Positions 38,918-47,928 of a stretch of DNA of 64,000 bases are shown here, piece by piece. Origin of the DNA: Sphingomicrobium arenosum (GTDB taxonomy: Bacteria; Pseudomonadota; Alphaproteobacteria; Sphingomonadales; Sphingomonadaceae); contig NZ_JANPVN010000001.1 of the NCBI RefSeq assembly GCF_026157085.1, positions 1,426,001 through 1,490,000 of the forward strand, given 5' to 3'. The notes under the pieces were generated by a model that searched no databases, was not told the origin of the DNA, and was given only the letters and a program-made list of their open reading frames with translations. Numbering within the stretch: position 1 is the first letter of the stretch; each line of letters starts with the position of its first letter. Made by a program: the position numbers and the translations under genes.

Positions 38918-40330
38918 CTAGATGTGCAGCACGCGCCCTTCGGCCGACAGCACCGCCTCGTGCATCATTTCCGACAGGGTCGGATGCGCGAAAACGGTGT
39001 TGATGAAGTCGGTCTCGACCAGTTCGGCGGTCTTGCCGATGGTATAGCCCTGGATGAGCTCGGTCACCTCGGCGCCGATCATGTGCGCGCCCAAGAGTTC
39101 GCCCGTCTTGGCGTCGAACACGGTCTTGATGAAGCCCTGCGTCTCGCCCAGCGCGATCGCCTTGCCATTACCGATGAAGGGGAATTTGCCGACCTTGACG
39201 GTGTAGCCCTCTTCCTTGGCCTTGGCCTCGGTCAGGCCGACGCTGGCGATCTGCGGATGGCAATAGGTGCAGCCCGGAATATTGCGCACGTCCATCGCGT
39301 GGGGATGGACGTCCTTGTTGCCCATTTCCTTGGCGATGGCCTCGACGCAGATGATGCCCTCGTGGCTGGCCTTGTGCGCGAGCCACGGCGGCGCGGTGAC
39401 GTCGCCGATCGCCCAGATGCCCTTGACGTTGGTGCGGCACATTTCGTCGGTGTTGATATGCCCCTTGGTGGTCGCGACCTTGAGCTTTTCCAGCCCGATA
39501 TTCTCGGTGTTGGGGACGATGCCGATGGCGACAATGCAGTGCGAGAACTGCTTCTTCTCGACCTTGCCCGCCGCATCCTTGATCTCGGCGGTGACGCCGC
39601 CCTTGTCGGCCTTGAGGCTGTTGACGCCGGCCTTCGGCAGGATGGTCATGCCCTGCTTCTTGAGCTGCTTCAGGAGTTCGGCACTGATGTCGGCATCCTC
39701 GACCGGCACGATGCGGTCCATCACCTCGACCACGGTCACATTGGCGCCCATGTCGTTGTAGAAGCTGGCGAACTCGATGCCGATCGCGCCCGAGCCGATG
39801 ACCAGCAGGTCCTTGGGCATCGCAGGCGGGGTCATGGCGGTGCGATAGGTCCAGATGCGGTCCCCATCGGCGGGGGCGAAGGGCAGGTCGCGGGCACGCG
39901 CGCCCGTCGCGACGATAATATGCTTGGCGGAAAGCTGCGTTTTCTTGCCGTCCTTCTCGACGGTCATCTTGCCCGGCGCGTCGATCGAGCCATTGCCCAT
40001 ATGCACGTCGATCTTGTTCTTCTTCATCAGCCCGGTGACGCCCTGGTTGAGCTGCTTTGCCACCGCACGGCTGCGCGCCACCACTTTCTCGAGGTCCATG
40101 CTCACGCCCTCGGCCTTCAGCCCGAAGCTCTCGGCGTGCTTCATATGGTGAAAAATCTCGCCCGAGCGCAGCAGCGCCTTGGTCGGGATGCAGCCCCAGT
40201 TGAGGCAGATGCCGCCCAGATTCTCGCGCTCGACGATCGCTGTCTTGAGGCCCAATTGCGACGCCCGGATCGCCGCGACATAGCCGCCGGGGCCCGAACC
40301 GAGGACGATGAGGTCGTAAGTATTGGCCAT
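38918..40330 (-). CDS. lpdA: Dihydrolipoyl dehydrogenase (E3)
   Basis: Re-oxidises dihydrolipoyl groups of 2-oxoacid dehydrogenases with NAD+. 470 residues: FAD site GSGPGGYVAAIRA, redox disulphide GGICLNWGCIP, NAD site VIGSGAIGIEFASFY and the C-terminal active-site HAHPTLSEMMHEA. The E2 gene pdhC lies about 3 kb upstream on the same strand, so it probably serves pyruvate dehydrogenase. Confidence 0.96.
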   Translation of the reverse strand: MANTYDLIVLGSGPGGYVAAIRASQLGLKTAIVERENLGGICLNWGCIPTKALLRSGEIFHHMKHAESFGLKAEGVSMDLEKVVARSRAVAKQLNQGVTGLMKKNKIDVHMGNGSIDAPGKMTVEKDGKKTQLSAKHIIVATGARARDLPFAPADGDRIWTYRTAMTPPAMPKDLLVIGSGAIGIEFASFYNDMGANVTVVEVMDRIVPVEDADISAELLKQLKKQGMTILPKAGVNSLKADKGGVTAEIKDAAGKVEKKQFSHCIVAIGIVPNTENIGLEKLKVATTKGHINTDEMCRTNVKGIWAIGDVTAPPWLAHKASHEGIICVEAIAKEMGNKDVHPHAMDVRNIPGCTYCHPQIASVGLTEAKAKEEGYTVKVGKFPFIGNGKAIALGETQGFIKTVFDAKTGELLGAHMIGAEVTELIQGYTIGKTAELVETDFINTVFAHPTLSEMMHEAVLSAEGRVLHI

Positions 40331-40396
40331 CTTGCCGCGTCTCCTAACTGATCAGGAGCCGGTTAGCTGGCCAGCCCGACAGCGACAAGTCCCCCG

Positions 40397-41191
40397 CTAC
40401 AGGCCGAGTACGGTCAGCGCGGCGTAGAGGAGGCCGAGGACGAGGCCGATGGCGCCGAGGATGTTGAACTTGAAGGCGAATTCGCGCCAGTCGTCCATCT
40501 TCACCTTGAAGATCAACGCCCAGATGGTCATCAGCGCCCGCGGCACGACGATCCAGATGGTCATGCCGACGACCCCGCCGATAGGAAATTTGAGCCATGG
40601 GCTGTCGGGCAGGACGGCCGCGCCGAACCCCATGTCGATGGGCACGAACCCCAGCGCGAGGAAGAAGGCCATGAAGGTGCCGAACATCAGCGCGCGGGCC
40701 CAATTGCCCCGCGACCCCTCCGCGCCCAGCGCGACGAAGGGGGTGGCAAGGAGGACGGGCTTGATGAACATGCCGACCTCGCCCGTGGGCGGATCGGCGA
40801 GCGCGATCGCCCAGCCGGCCATGGCGGTGAGATAGGCTGCCGCCCCGGTCATGAAGAGCGCGGTGCAGCCCTTCAAACCCTTGGGGTTCTGCTGGATCAT
40901 CAGGATCCACCAAGCGATGCCGACTGCGGCGCCGATGGCCCAGCCCGACAGCGGCAAGGGGATGGCAAGCAGGATGGGGAGGAAGAAGAGCGAGACGAAG
41001 GCGGCCAGTCCCGCGGGAATGCCGACGAGGATGCCCGAGCCGACGACCAGCTCGAACGGGTCCTTCATTGAAAAGGCTTTCTTGCCGAGCAAGGCGCCGA
41101 CGCCATAGACGAGGATGAACACCCCCACCGCGCTCGCCCAGGCGAGCCCCGCGATCTGCGGCACGATCTCGCCCATCTCCAGTCCGCTCAT
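40397..41191 (-). CDS. Multi-helix membrane protein of unknown function
   Basis: About 264 residues with seven or eight predicted helices and no recognised motif; the loop DPPTGEVGMFIKP and the last helices (GLVLGLLYAALTVLGL) are the clearest features. The ATG at 41191 was chosen; a GTG at 41209 would add six residues and has a poorly spaced GAAAGG. It is the last of a series of small membrane-protein genes between pdhC and lpdA. Confidence 0.65.
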   Translation of the reverse strand: MSGLEMGEIVPQIAGLAWASAVGVFILVYGVGALLGKKAFSMKDPFELVVGSGILVGIPAGLAAFVSLFFLPILLAIPLPLSGWAIGAAVGIAWWILMIQQNPKGLKGCTALFMTGAAAYLTAMAGWAIALADPPTGEVGMFIKPVLLATPFVALGAEGSRGNWARALMFGTFMAFFLALGFVPIDMGFGAAVLPDSPWLKFPIGGVVGMTIWIVVPRALMTIWALIFKVKMDDWREFAFKFNILGAIGLVLGLLYAALTVLGL

Positions 41192-41263
41192 GCTGTGATG
41201 CGCCCCCACGCCTTTCGTCCGATGTCCACCCTGCCGCCAGCGCGGCCCGTGATCAAGCGCCGA

Positions 41264-41785
41264 TCAGGCGAGCCCGCGATCGAGGTGCCGCGCCGCGCCC
41301 TCGGCGTCCTTGCGCTTCTTGCCGTGCCAGGCAGCTGCCACGCTGCACAGGATGATATTGGCGGGCGGGAACCACCACGCGCGCCAGAAAATCTCGCGCA
41401 GGTCGTGGAACAGCGGCGAGAGAAAATCGATCACGAAGAGCGCCTGCACGTACCAGACGAACAGGAAGACCATCGCGAAATGCGCCACCCAGCGCCAGCG
41501 CGCTTCATGGTCGGAGCGCTTGTTGGCGATATGCGCGGCGAGGATGTTGGGCAGGATGCTGAGGAACAGCGGCACCGAGAAGACCATGGCGAAGAAGACC
41601 GGCGCCATCAGCGCCTCCATGGGGCCGAAGGCGGGGTCGTTCCAATTGTCGGGATTGCTCAGCACTTCGACCGCGCCATAGGCGAGGAGGAGGCAGAGCC
41701 CGACCTGCAGCGTCAGGACGGCAGCGATCCGGCGCGGCAGGTGCATCCAGCCGCGATCGTTCCAGAACCGCACCGTCGTCGCCAC
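41264..41785 (-). CDS. Four-helix membrane protein of unknown function
   Basis: 173 residues with about four hydrophobic helices (20-42, 60-85, 100-120, 135-150) and a basic C-terminus. GTG start without an evident ribosome site; an ATG 13 codons later (41746) is an alternative. Not recognised. It follows the 69-residue gene after 14 bp. Confidence 0.6.
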   Translation of the reverse strand: MATTVRFWNDRGWMHLPRRIAAVLTLQVGLCLLLAYGAVEVLSNPDNWNDPAFGPMEALMAPVFFAMVFSVPLFLSILPNILAAHIANKRSDHEARWRWVAHFAMVFLFVWYVQALFVIDFLSPLFHDLREIFWRAWWFPPANIILCSVAAAWHGKKRKDAEGAARHLDRGLA

Positions 41786-41799
41786 GACCGGCGCGCGCT

Positions 41800-42009
41800 T
41801 TAGTTATGCCAGCTGAACAGCATCTTCAGCCCGAAGGTGGTGAAGAGCAAGGCGGGGACCGAGATGAGGAGGCCCGGCGAATGATCGAAGGGCCGGATCG
41901 TGCCGACGCCGAAATCGCTCGCCATCCAGACGCCGCCGCGTCCCCCGAACGCCATCGGCAGCGCGACCGCGAGGATCAGCCCGATGATGATGCACGTCGA
42001 AAGTTTCAT
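41800..42009 (-). CDS. Small two-helix membrane protein
   Basis: 69 residues: a first helix (5-22) that could also be a signal peptide, a Gly-rich polar loop, and a second helix (47-64). GGGAAC precedes the ATG. No family recognised. Confidence 0.55.
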   Translation of the reverse strand: MKLSTCIIIGLILAVALPMAFGGRGGVWMASDFGVGTIRPFDHSPGLLISVPALLFTTFGLKMLFSWHN

Positions 42010-42068
42010 GTCCGTTCCCTTTTCTCCCTGGTGCGCGAGATTCTGCCCCCGACAGGGTAAAGAGAAGG

Positions 42069-42473
42069 TTACGAGGCGAGGAGGCGCGGCTGTTTTTCGC
42101 GCAGGCGGTCGACGTTGAAAAGGCAGCAGGCCAGCGCGGTCAGCATGCCGGTGGGCGCCGTGACGATGAAATAGGGGAAGAAGACGAGGCTGGGGATGGC
42201 GCCGCCGATCATCGTGAGGAGGAGGGTGCGCCAGGCGAACCCCGTTTCGCGCGCGGTGACCCAGCGCGCCACCGGCAGGCCGATGAGGAGCGCGCCGAGG
42301 CTGAGCATCGTGCCGACCCAGAGGATGGCTTCGGGATCGAAGATGCCTTGTGACGGATCATCGACCATGCCGCCCGCCCAGCCGGTCACCAGCATGACCA
42401 GTGGCGCGACAAGGAAACAGGGCGCGATGATACGCAATGCGAGCACCGCGACCGCGCGCAGCGTCCTGCTCAT
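42069..42473 (-). CDS. Membrane protein of unknown function
   Basis: 134 residues with four hydrophobic segments and a basic C-terminus (NVDRLREKQPRLLAS). Its ATG overlaps the stop of the thioesterase gene (ATGA), so it is coupled to it. No motif recognised. Confidence 0.6.
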   Translation of the reverse strand: MSRTLRAVAVLALRIIAPCFLVAPLVMLVTGWAGGMVDDPSQGIFDPEAILWVGTMLSLGALLIGLPVARWVTARETGFAWRTLLLTMIGGAIPSLVFFPYFIVTAPTGMLTALACCLFNVDRLREKQPRLLAS

Positions 42474-42832
42474 CCCTTGACCGGGCGCTTCTGGTTGTCG
42501 GCGGTGGTGGCGACGAAGGTGAAGGTGCCGCTGGCGACGTCGAATTCGCGCTCGCCATCGCGCTCGCGACCCTTGGCGGTGGCGCGGATGGTCATCGAGG
42601 TCGTGCCCTCTTTCACCAGCTCGGCGTAGACGGAGAGCTCGTCCCCCACCTCCATCGCGCCGGGAAAGGCGAGGTCGGTGGCGGCGACGACGACGGCCTT
42701 GCCCTTGCTGTGCCGCGAAGCGAGCGAGCCCGCCGCCAGCGCCATCTGGCTCATCAGCCAGCCACCGAAAATCCCGCCATAGGGATTGGTGTCGGCCGGC
42801 ATAGCGGTGACGCGGATGAGGGGGTCAGGCAT
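42470..42832 (-). CDS. Acyl-CoA thioesterase, hotdog fold (YciA type)
   Basis: 120 residues. The active-site region PADTNPYGGIFGGWLMSQM carries the family Asp and Gly-rich helix; VVVAATDLAFPGAMEVGDELSVYAEL is the typical strand-loop-strand after it. Hydrolyses acyl-CoA thioesters. Its gene overlaps the membrane-protein gene before it by 8 bp and couples to the one after it. Confidence 0.85.
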   Translation of the reverse strand: MPDPLIRVTAMPADTNPYGGIFGGWLMSQMALAAGSLASRHSKGKAVVVAATDLAFPGAMEVGDELSVYAELVKEGTTSMTIRATAKGRERDGEREFDVASGTFTFVATTADNQKRPVKG

Positions 42833-43364
42833 CGCGAAAACTTTTCATCCCATTCCACCAGATGAGCGCTCCAACGGCTCCTGCGATACCGCAAGCGACA
42901 GTAGTCCTAAATATGGGAGGCCTGAAAGCGTGCGGATTATCGGGAAGAGCTAGGATGTTAGCGAAATATGCAAGAGAGAACGCAACTACTGCTCCGATCA
43001 CAGAGCCTACGAGCATTGTCACCAACAAGTTGGCTCGAAGCTGGCGAGGAGCGCATCTTTCATAAAGAAGCGCAGTTGGCACCGCGACCGTCCCAAACAA
43101 AAGTGCAAGAAAAAACCAGAAAAGGGGGACCACAATCGTCAAAGCCAACAAGGCGATAAAGTCTTCCTCTGTCGAAGGAAAAAATAGCGCTTCGCTCCAA
43201 TCGAAATAGGCAAAACTGAATGCCAAGCCAGCCCCGACACACATTGCGGGCAAAATGCGCTTGCGTGCCGCAACAGACGTTCCTGTTACGGCTTTTCGAT
43301 ATTGAACAGTTATAACCGCTATCACCACCAGCGCCACGCTGGAGATGATTGCCAAAGGTAGCAC
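42825..43364 (-). CDS. Membrane protein with atypical base composition
   Basis: 179 residues with about five hydrophobic helices. No family recognised. Starts with GTG sharing one base with the pdhC stop. The stretch 42840-43320 is clearly richer in A+T and uses codons (ata, tta, aga-type) rare in the genes on both sides, so it may have been acquired or be under relaxed selection, although it sits inside a tightly packed gene string. Confidence 0.6.
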   Translation of the reverse strand: MLPLAIISSVALVVIAVITVQYRKAVTGTSVAARKRILPAMCVGAGLAFSFAYFDWSEALFFPSTEEDFIALLALTIVVPLFWFFLALLFGTVAVPTALLYERCAPRQLRANLLVTMLVGSVIGAVVAFSLAYFANILALPDNPHAFRPPIFRTTVACGIAGAVGALIWWNGMKSFRDA

Positions 43365-44653
43365 TAAGCCACCAACCCCATCGGGTTTTCGACCAGCTTC
43401 TTGAACGCCTGCATGAACTTGGCCCCGTCGGCGCCGTCGATAGCGCGGTGGTCGAAGCTGCCGGTGGCGCTCATGATGGTGGCGATCTGGACGCTGTCGT
43501 CGATGATATACGGCCGCTTCTCGCCCGCGCCGACGGCGAGGATCATCGCCTGCGGGGGGTTGATGACCGCGTCGAACGACTTGATGCCGAACATGCCCAT
43601 GTTGGAGATGCTCGCGGTGCCGCCCTGATATTCCTCAGGGGCGAGCTTGCCTTCCTTGGCACGGCCCGCGAGGTCCTTCACCTCGGTCGAAATCTTGGAC
43701 AGCGACTTGTCGTTGGCGCCCGCGACGATGGGGGTGATCAGCCCGCCGTCGATCGACACGGCGACCGAGATGTCGGCGCGGCTATATTTGATGAGGTTCG
43801 AGCCCGCGAAGCTGACGTTGCACTCGGGCACCTCGATCAGCGCGAGGGCCTGTGCCTTGATCAGCATGTCGTTGACCGACAGCTTGATGCCGCGATCCTC
43901 GAGGCTCTTGTTCAATTGGCTGCGTAGCTTGAGCAGCGCGTCGAGCTGGATATCGACGGTGAGATAGATGTGCGGGATCTGCTGCTTGGCCTCGGTGAGG
44001 CGGCGCGCGATCGTCTTGCGCATGTTCGAGAGCTTCTCGACCTCGTGCGGGATGTCGAGCGGTTCGACCTCGGCGGGGGCGGCAGCGGGCGCGGGTGCAC
44101 TGGCGGCGGGGGCAGCGGCGGCTTTGGCTCCGCCCTTGCCCGCGGCGGCGTCAATATCGGCGCGCACGATCCGGCCGCTGGGGCCCGAGCCGGTCAGCGA
44201 GGTAAGGTCGATGCCCTGCGCCTCGGCGAGGCGACGCGCGAGCGGGCTCGCCTTGATCCGCTCGCCGTCCTTCTTGGGGGCGGCGGGGGCGACGGCCTTC
44301 GATTCCGGCGCAGGCGCGCTGTCGCGGCCATAGCCCTTGTCGGGGGTCGGCGCGGCTTCGGGGGCGGACTTCTCCTCGGGGGCGGCCTGCGAGACATCGC
44401 CGACCTCTTCGCCTTCCTCGCCGATCATGGCGATGACGGTGCCGACCGCGACCCCGTCCGTGCCTTCCTCGACGAGGATCTTGAGGAGCGTACCTTCATC
44501 GACCGCCTCGAATTCCATCGTCGCCTTGTCGGTTTCGATCTCGGCGAGAATGTCGCCCGAACTGATCGCATCGCCCTCTTTCACGAGCCACTTGGCCAGC
44601 GTGCCTTCTTCCATCGTCGGCGAGAGGGCGGGCATCTTCAGTTCGGTCGGCAT
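43364..44653 (-). CDS. pdhC: Pyruvate dehydrogenase E2 (dihydrolipoamide acetyltransferase)
   Basis: 429 residues. One lipoyl domain with the lipoylated Lys43 ([11 protein letters not shown]), an Ala/Pro linker, the peripheral subunit-binding domain ([15 protein letters not shown]...GRIVRADI, about 135-170) and the catalytic domain with FDHRAIDG (His402) close to the C-terminus. Transfers the acetyl group to CoA. The start at 44653 follows AAGGAG. E1 genes are not in the window. Confidence 0.95.
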   Translation of the reverse strand: MPTELKMPALSPTMEEGTLAKWLVKEGDAISSGDILAEIETDKATMEFEAVDEGTLLKILVEEGTDGVAVGTVIAMIGEEGEEVGDVSQAAPEEKSAPEAAPTPDKGYGRDSAPAPESKAVAPAAPKKDGERIKASPLARRLAEAQGIDLTSLTGSGPSGRIVRADIDAAAGKGGAKAAAAPAASAPAPAAAPAEVEPLDIPHEVEKLSNMRKTIARRLTEAKQQIPHIYLTVDIQLDALLKLRSQLNKSLEDRGIKLSVNDMLIKAQALALIEVPECNVSFAGSNLIKYSRADISVAVSIDGGLITPIVAGANDKSLSKISTEVKDLAGRAKEGKLAPEEYQGGTASISNMGMFGIKSFDAVINPPQAMILAVGAGEKRPYIIDDSVQIATIMSATGSFDHRAIDGADGAKFMQAFKKLVENPMGLVA

Positions 44654-44757
44654 GAAAGTCTCCTTGGGTCTTGAAGCGCTCAAAGCGAAGCTCCCGTTCC
44701 CCGTCAAGCCTTGCATGGCGGCATGAATTGGGTCAGCACTCTTGTTCGGAGGGGAAA

Positions 44758-45216
44758 ATGGACCAGCATTATCTCGTGATCGTCAACGAGAGCGACGAGG
44801 CCAGGGTCTCGCTGCGCTTCGCGGCAAAACGCGCCTTGAAGACCGATCGCGGTGTCGAGGTGCTTGCCATCGTCGAGCCGCAGGAGTTCGTCTCCTGGGG
44901 CGGGGTGCAGGCGGCGATCGAGGAAGAGGACATGCACCGCGTCGAGGCGGCCATCGCCGCGACAGTGGGCGAGATCGTCGAGACGAGCGGGCTTAAGCCC
45001 AAGATCACCATCCGCCAGGGCGATCCCGTCAAGGTGATCAAGGAGATCATCGCGGGCCGCGACGACATTGCCGCGCTGGTGCTGGGCGCGGCGGCGGGCA
45101 AGAACCCCGGCCCCATCGTCAAGCATTTCACGGGCGAGGGCGCGGGCGACCTGCCCTGCCCCGTGCTGCTGGTGCCGGGCGGGCTGGACGATGAGCGGAT
45201 CGAGTTGCTGGCTTAA
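44758..45216 (+). CDS. Universal stress protein family
   Basis: 152 residues, alpha/beta UspA fold: [19 protein letters not shown] at the N-terminus and a C-terminal [19 protein letters not shown]...CPVLLVPGG, the nucleotide-binding G-x2-G-x9-G(S/T)-type region in modified form. Likely an ATP-binding stress protein. The ATG at 44758 has cggagggg upstream; the upstream in-frame ATG lies in the pdhC promoter area. Confidence 0.8.
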   Translation: MDQHYLVIVNESDEARVSLRFAAKRALKTDRGVEVLAIVEPQEFVSWGGVQAAIEEEDMHRVEAAIAATVGEIVETSGLKPKITIRQGDPVKVIKEIIAGRDDIAALVLGAAAGKNPGPIVKHFTGEGAGDLPCPVLLVPGGLDDERIELLA

Positions 45217-45225
45217 GCTTTTACC

Positions 45226-45303
45226 GTCATCCTAGCGCAGGCTGGGATCCATGCCATCGAGATTATTCGACAAGACATGGGCCCCAGCCTTCGCTGGGGC
45301 GAC
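45226..45303. repeat. 78-bp palindromic interspersed repeat, copy A
   Basis: Begins gtcatcctagcgcaggctgg and ends cagccttcgctggggcgac. The two ends are inverted copies of each other (CCCAGC...GCTGGG boxes), so it folds into a long hairpin. Same length and same outer arms as copy B at 45806-45883; only the centre differs. Six bp past the msrC stop. Confidence 0.7.
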
Positions 45304-45309
45304 GGGAAT

Positions 45310-45789
45310 TTAGAGCGCGGCCTCGAGCACCTTGACCAATTTCTCGCAGCCTGCCTGATCCTCGGCGTCGAAGCGCGCGGGGGTGGGGCTGTCGAGGTCG
45401 AGAACGCCGAACAATTCGCCGTCCTTCATGATGGGCACGACGAGTTCGGAGCGCGAGGCGGCGTCGCAAGCGATGTGGCCGGGGAAGGCGTGGACGTTCT
45501 CGACCAGCTGCGTCTCGCGCGTCGCTGCGGCGGCACCGCACACGCCCTTGTCGAAGGGAATGCGGATGCAGGCGGCGCGGCCCTGGAAGGGACCGAGCAC
45601 CAGCGTGCCATCAACGTTGCGATAGAAGCCCGCCCAGTTGAGGTCGGCCATCTGCTCCATGATGAGCGCCGAGGCATTGGCCATGTTGGCGATCGCGTCG
45701 GGTTCGCCCGCGACCAGCGCTTCGAGCGCCTTGGCCATTTCGTCGTAGAAAGCGGCCTTGTCGGTCGCATCGATCTTGAAGTCGTACAT
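45310..45789 (-). CDS. msrC: Free methionine (R)-S-oxide reductase, GAF type
   Basis: 159 residues, a single GAF domain. The three redox Cys are present: Cys74 (GRAACIRI), Cys84 (KGVCGAA) and Cys108 (GHIACDA), together with NWAGFY and SELVVPI. Repairs free methionine sulfoxide using thioredoxin. The ATG at 45789 has AAGGA upstream; the longer frame runs into repeat B. The gene sits exactly between the two 78-bp repeats. Confidence 0.92.
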   Translation of the reverse strand: MYDFKIDATDKAAFYDEMAKALEALVAGEPDAIANMANASALIMEQMADLNWAGFYRNVDGTLVLGPFQGRAACIRIPFDKGVCGAAAATRETQLVENVHAFPGHIACDAASRSELVVPIMKDGELFGVLDLDSPTPARFDAEDQAGCEKLVKVLEAAL

Positions 45790-45805
45790 TTCAGTCCTTC
45801 TTCTC

Positions 45806-45883
45806 GTCGCCCCAGCGCAGGCTGGGATCCGTGCCGTGGGGAATATTCTCCATGCCATGGGCCCCAGCCGTCGCTGGGGCGAC
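45806..45883. repeat. 78-bp palindromic interspersed repeat, copy B
   Basis: Begins gtcgccccagcgcaggctgg and ends cagccgtcgctggggcgac; the first and last 12 bases are perfect inverted repeats. It lies 16 bp upstream of msrC and 4 bp after the arfB stop, so it could act as terminator for arfB as well as a mobile REP/MITE-like unit. Confidence 0.7.
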
Positions 45884-45887
45884 GCTT

Positions 45888-46298
45888 CTAATAATCCACT
45901 TTCCCGCGCATCTTCTTGACCGCGCCGCGCTTGACCTTGCTGTCGGTGCGGCGCGCCTTGGCGGCTCTACTCGGCTTGGTCTTGCGGCGGGCCTTGGGCA
46001 TGACATGGGCCTTGGCGATGAGCTCGGCAAGCCGGGCACGCGCCTCGCGGCGATTGTCCTCGCGGCTGCGCGAACCCTTCGCGGTAATGATCATCGCGGC
46101 GCGGTCCTTGGTGACCTTCGAGCCCGCGAGGTGACGCAGGCGGTTGAGGACGCGGCCCGAGAGGCCGAGCGCGGTGAGGTCGACGCGCATCTGCACGCCG
46201 GTCTCGGTCGTATTTGCATGCTGCCCGCCCGGGCCCGAGGCGGCGAGATAGCTTTCCTCGAGCGCTTCCTCGGGGATCGACACGTCCTCGGGCTTCAC
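45888..46298 (-). CDS. arfB: Alternative ribosome-rescue factor ArfB
   Basis: 136 residues. Release-factor-like domain with the catalytic GGQ in SGPGGQHANTTETGVQ and a basic tail (KARRKTKPSRAAKARR...KVKRG) that enters the mRNA channel of stalled ribosomes; hydrolyses the trapped peptidyl-tRNA. The GTG at 46298 overlaps the RluA stop as GTGA and gives the usual short N-terminus (KPEDVSIPE); an ATG at 46325 without ribosome site is the alternative. Confidence 0.88.
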   Translation of the reverse strand: MKPEDVSIPEEALEESYLAASGPGGQHANTTETGVQMRVDLTALGLSGRVLNRLRHLAGSKVTKDRAAMIITAKGSRSREDNRREARARLAELIAKAHVMPKARRKTKPSRAAKARRTDSKVKRGAVKKMRGKVDY

Positions 46299-46957
46299 GA
46301 CGACACGCCTGCAAAGGCGGCCCATTCACCGAAATGGTCGGGCAGCGGAGCCTCCAGCTTGATCGTCTTTCCCTTGGGGCGCGGGACTTCGAGGCGGTGG
46401 GCGTGGAGCAGCATGGGGCCGCCGGGAAAGCCGTAGACGCGGTCGCCGACGATGCCCGCGCCCAGCCCCTCGCGCGCGTGCACGCGGATCTGGTGGGTGC
46501 GGCCCGTTTCGGGGACGAATTCGACGAGCGTGCGCCCTTCGGCCTCGTGGAGCTTCTTCCAATTGGTCACGGCAGGCTTGCCCGAAGCGTCGGCGACCAT
46601 GCGCCAGCCCGCCTTTTCGCTCGACACCTTGGCAATGGGCAGGTCGATGACGCCTTCCTCGCCCTCGACCGTGCCGCCGAGCAGCGCGACATAGCGCTTG
46701 CGTACCTCATGCGCCTCGAAGGCGGCCTGCACCCATTTGCGAGCGGGCGGGTTGCGCGCGAGGAGGAGGCAACCCGACGTATCCTGGTCGAGACGGTGCA
46801 TGATCGCGGGCAGGCGCTTGTAGCCCTGACGCAATTGGTGAAGGCGATTCTCGACCGAATCACCCCCGCGCCGCGGCGTGTCGACGGGCAAACCGGCGGG
46901 TTTGTCGATGGCGACGACGGCGGCGTCGATAAAAATGATGCGCGATTCCAGGTCCAT
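46295..46957 (-). CDS. RluA-family pseudouridine synthase
   Basis: 220 residues, no S4 domain. Catalytic Asp in HRLDQDTSGC; also VVAIDKPAGLPVDTP and GRTHQIRVHAREGLG. Modifies uridine in rRNA or tRNA; the exact site cannot be told from sequence. The ATG at 46957 has GGGAG upstream. It is transcribed away from ctrA and coupled to arfB. Confidence 0.88.
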   Translation of the reverse strand: MDLESRIIFIDAAVVAIDKPAGLPVDTPRRGGDSVENRLHQLRQGYKRLPAIMHRLDQDTSGCLLLARNPPARKWVQAAFEAHEVRKRYVALLGGTVEGEEGVIDLPIAKVSSEKAGWRMVADASGKPAVTNWKKLHEAEGRTLVEFVPETGRTHQIRVHAREGLGAGIVGDRVYGFPGGPMLLHAHRLEVPRPKGKTIKLEAPLPDHFGEWAAFAGVSS

Positions 46958-47100
46958 GGCGCTCCCGTACCGATCCCCGCCTTTCGGGGGAAGAGGGCGA
47001 CTTCCTCCATTATGAGTCTTTTTCGCCACAGGGTGGATCGTAAATGGCTCGCGTTAACCTTTATGACTTTGTTAACTTTTCCAAGTCAGATACGGAATGG

Positions 47101-47172
47101 TTAATGGACGCTTAGACGACGTTAAGCGCCGGTTACTTTTTAGGTTGGTAAACGCCCTTAACGACGGACTAA
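47101..47172 (+). promoter_or_regulatory. Array of CtrA-like boxes upstream of ctrA
   Basis: Three near-consensus boxes in 72 bp: TTAA-N7-TTAG (47101-47115), TTAA-N7-TTAC (47122-47136) and TTAA-N7-CTAA (47158-47172). Each has one full half site and one half site with a single change. A GANTC methylation site (GAGTC, 47014-47018) lies further upstream, as in the Caulobacter ctrA promoter. Confidence 0.55.
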
Positions 47173-47187
47173 TCGGGGGAATTACTT

Positions 47188-47895
47188 ATGCGTGTACTGC
47201 TGATCGAGGATGACGCCACCATCGCCAAGAGCATCGAGATGATGCTCTCGACGGAAGGCTTCAATACCTATGTCACCGATCTTGGCGAAGAGGGCTTGGA
47301 TCTTGGCAAGCTCTACGATTACGACATCATCCTTCTCGACCTCAATCTGCCGGACATGCACGGCTATGACGTCCTGAAGAAGCTGCGCACGGCGAAGGTG
47401 CAGACGCCGGTCCTCATCCTGTCGGGCATCGGCGAGATGGATTCGAAGGTCCGCGCGCTGGGCTTCGGCGCCGACGACTATGTCACCAAGCCCTTCCACC
47501 GCGACGAGCTGGTAGCGCGCATCCACGCCATCGTGCGCCGTTCGAAGGGTCACAGCCAGTCGGTCATCCGCACCGGCAAGCTCGCGGTCAATCTCGATGC
47601 CAAGACGGTCGAAGTGGACGGCAACCGCGTCCACCTCACCGGCAAGGAATATGCGATGCTCGAGCTCCTGAGCCTGCGCAAGGGCACGACGCTCACCAAG
47701 GAAATGTTCCTCAACCACCTTTATGGCGGGATGGACGAGCCCGAATTGAAGATCATCGACGTCTTCATCTGCAAGCTCAGGAAGAAGCTGTCGCTGGCCT
47801 GCGGCGGCGAGAATTATATCGAGACCGTCTGGGGCCGCGGCTATGTGCTGCGCGACGCCGAAGAAGACAAGGCGGCGGGCGAAGCGGCCGCGTAA
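47188..47895 (+). CDS. ctrA: Cell-cycle response regulator CtrA
   Basis: Master regulator of the alphaproteobacterial cell cycle and motility genes. 235 residues: receiver domain with the acidic pocket IEDD (6-9), phospho-acceptor Asp51 (LLDLNLPD) and Lys in TKPFHRDE, then an OmpR-type DNA-binding domain with [25 protein letters not shown], nearly identical to Caulobacter CtrA. The C-terminus ends AAGEAAA, fitting the ClpXP-type Ala-Ala signal. GGGGGAA precedes the ATG. Confidence 0.97.
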   Translation: MRVLLIEDDATIAKSIEMMLSTEGFNTYVTDLGEEGLDLGKLYDYDIILLDLNLPDMHGYDVLKKLRTAKVQTPVLILSGIGEMDSKVRALGFGADDYVTKPFHRDELVARIHAIVRRSKGHSQSVIRTGKLAVNLDAKTVEVDGNRVHLTGKEYAMLELLSLRKGTTLTKEMFLNHLYGGMDEPELKIIDVFICKLRKKLSLACGGENYIETVWGRGYVLRDAEEDKAAGEAAA

Positions 47896-47928
47896 AACAG
47901 TTACGCTCGAGAGCGAGCGGGCAAAAGA

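Noticed and set aside
44640..44705. EcfG-type promoter before pdhC (GGAAC-N17-CGCT on the minus strand)
   Set aside because: The -10 part has CGCT instead of CGTT and lies very close to the ribosome site; a chance match is likely.
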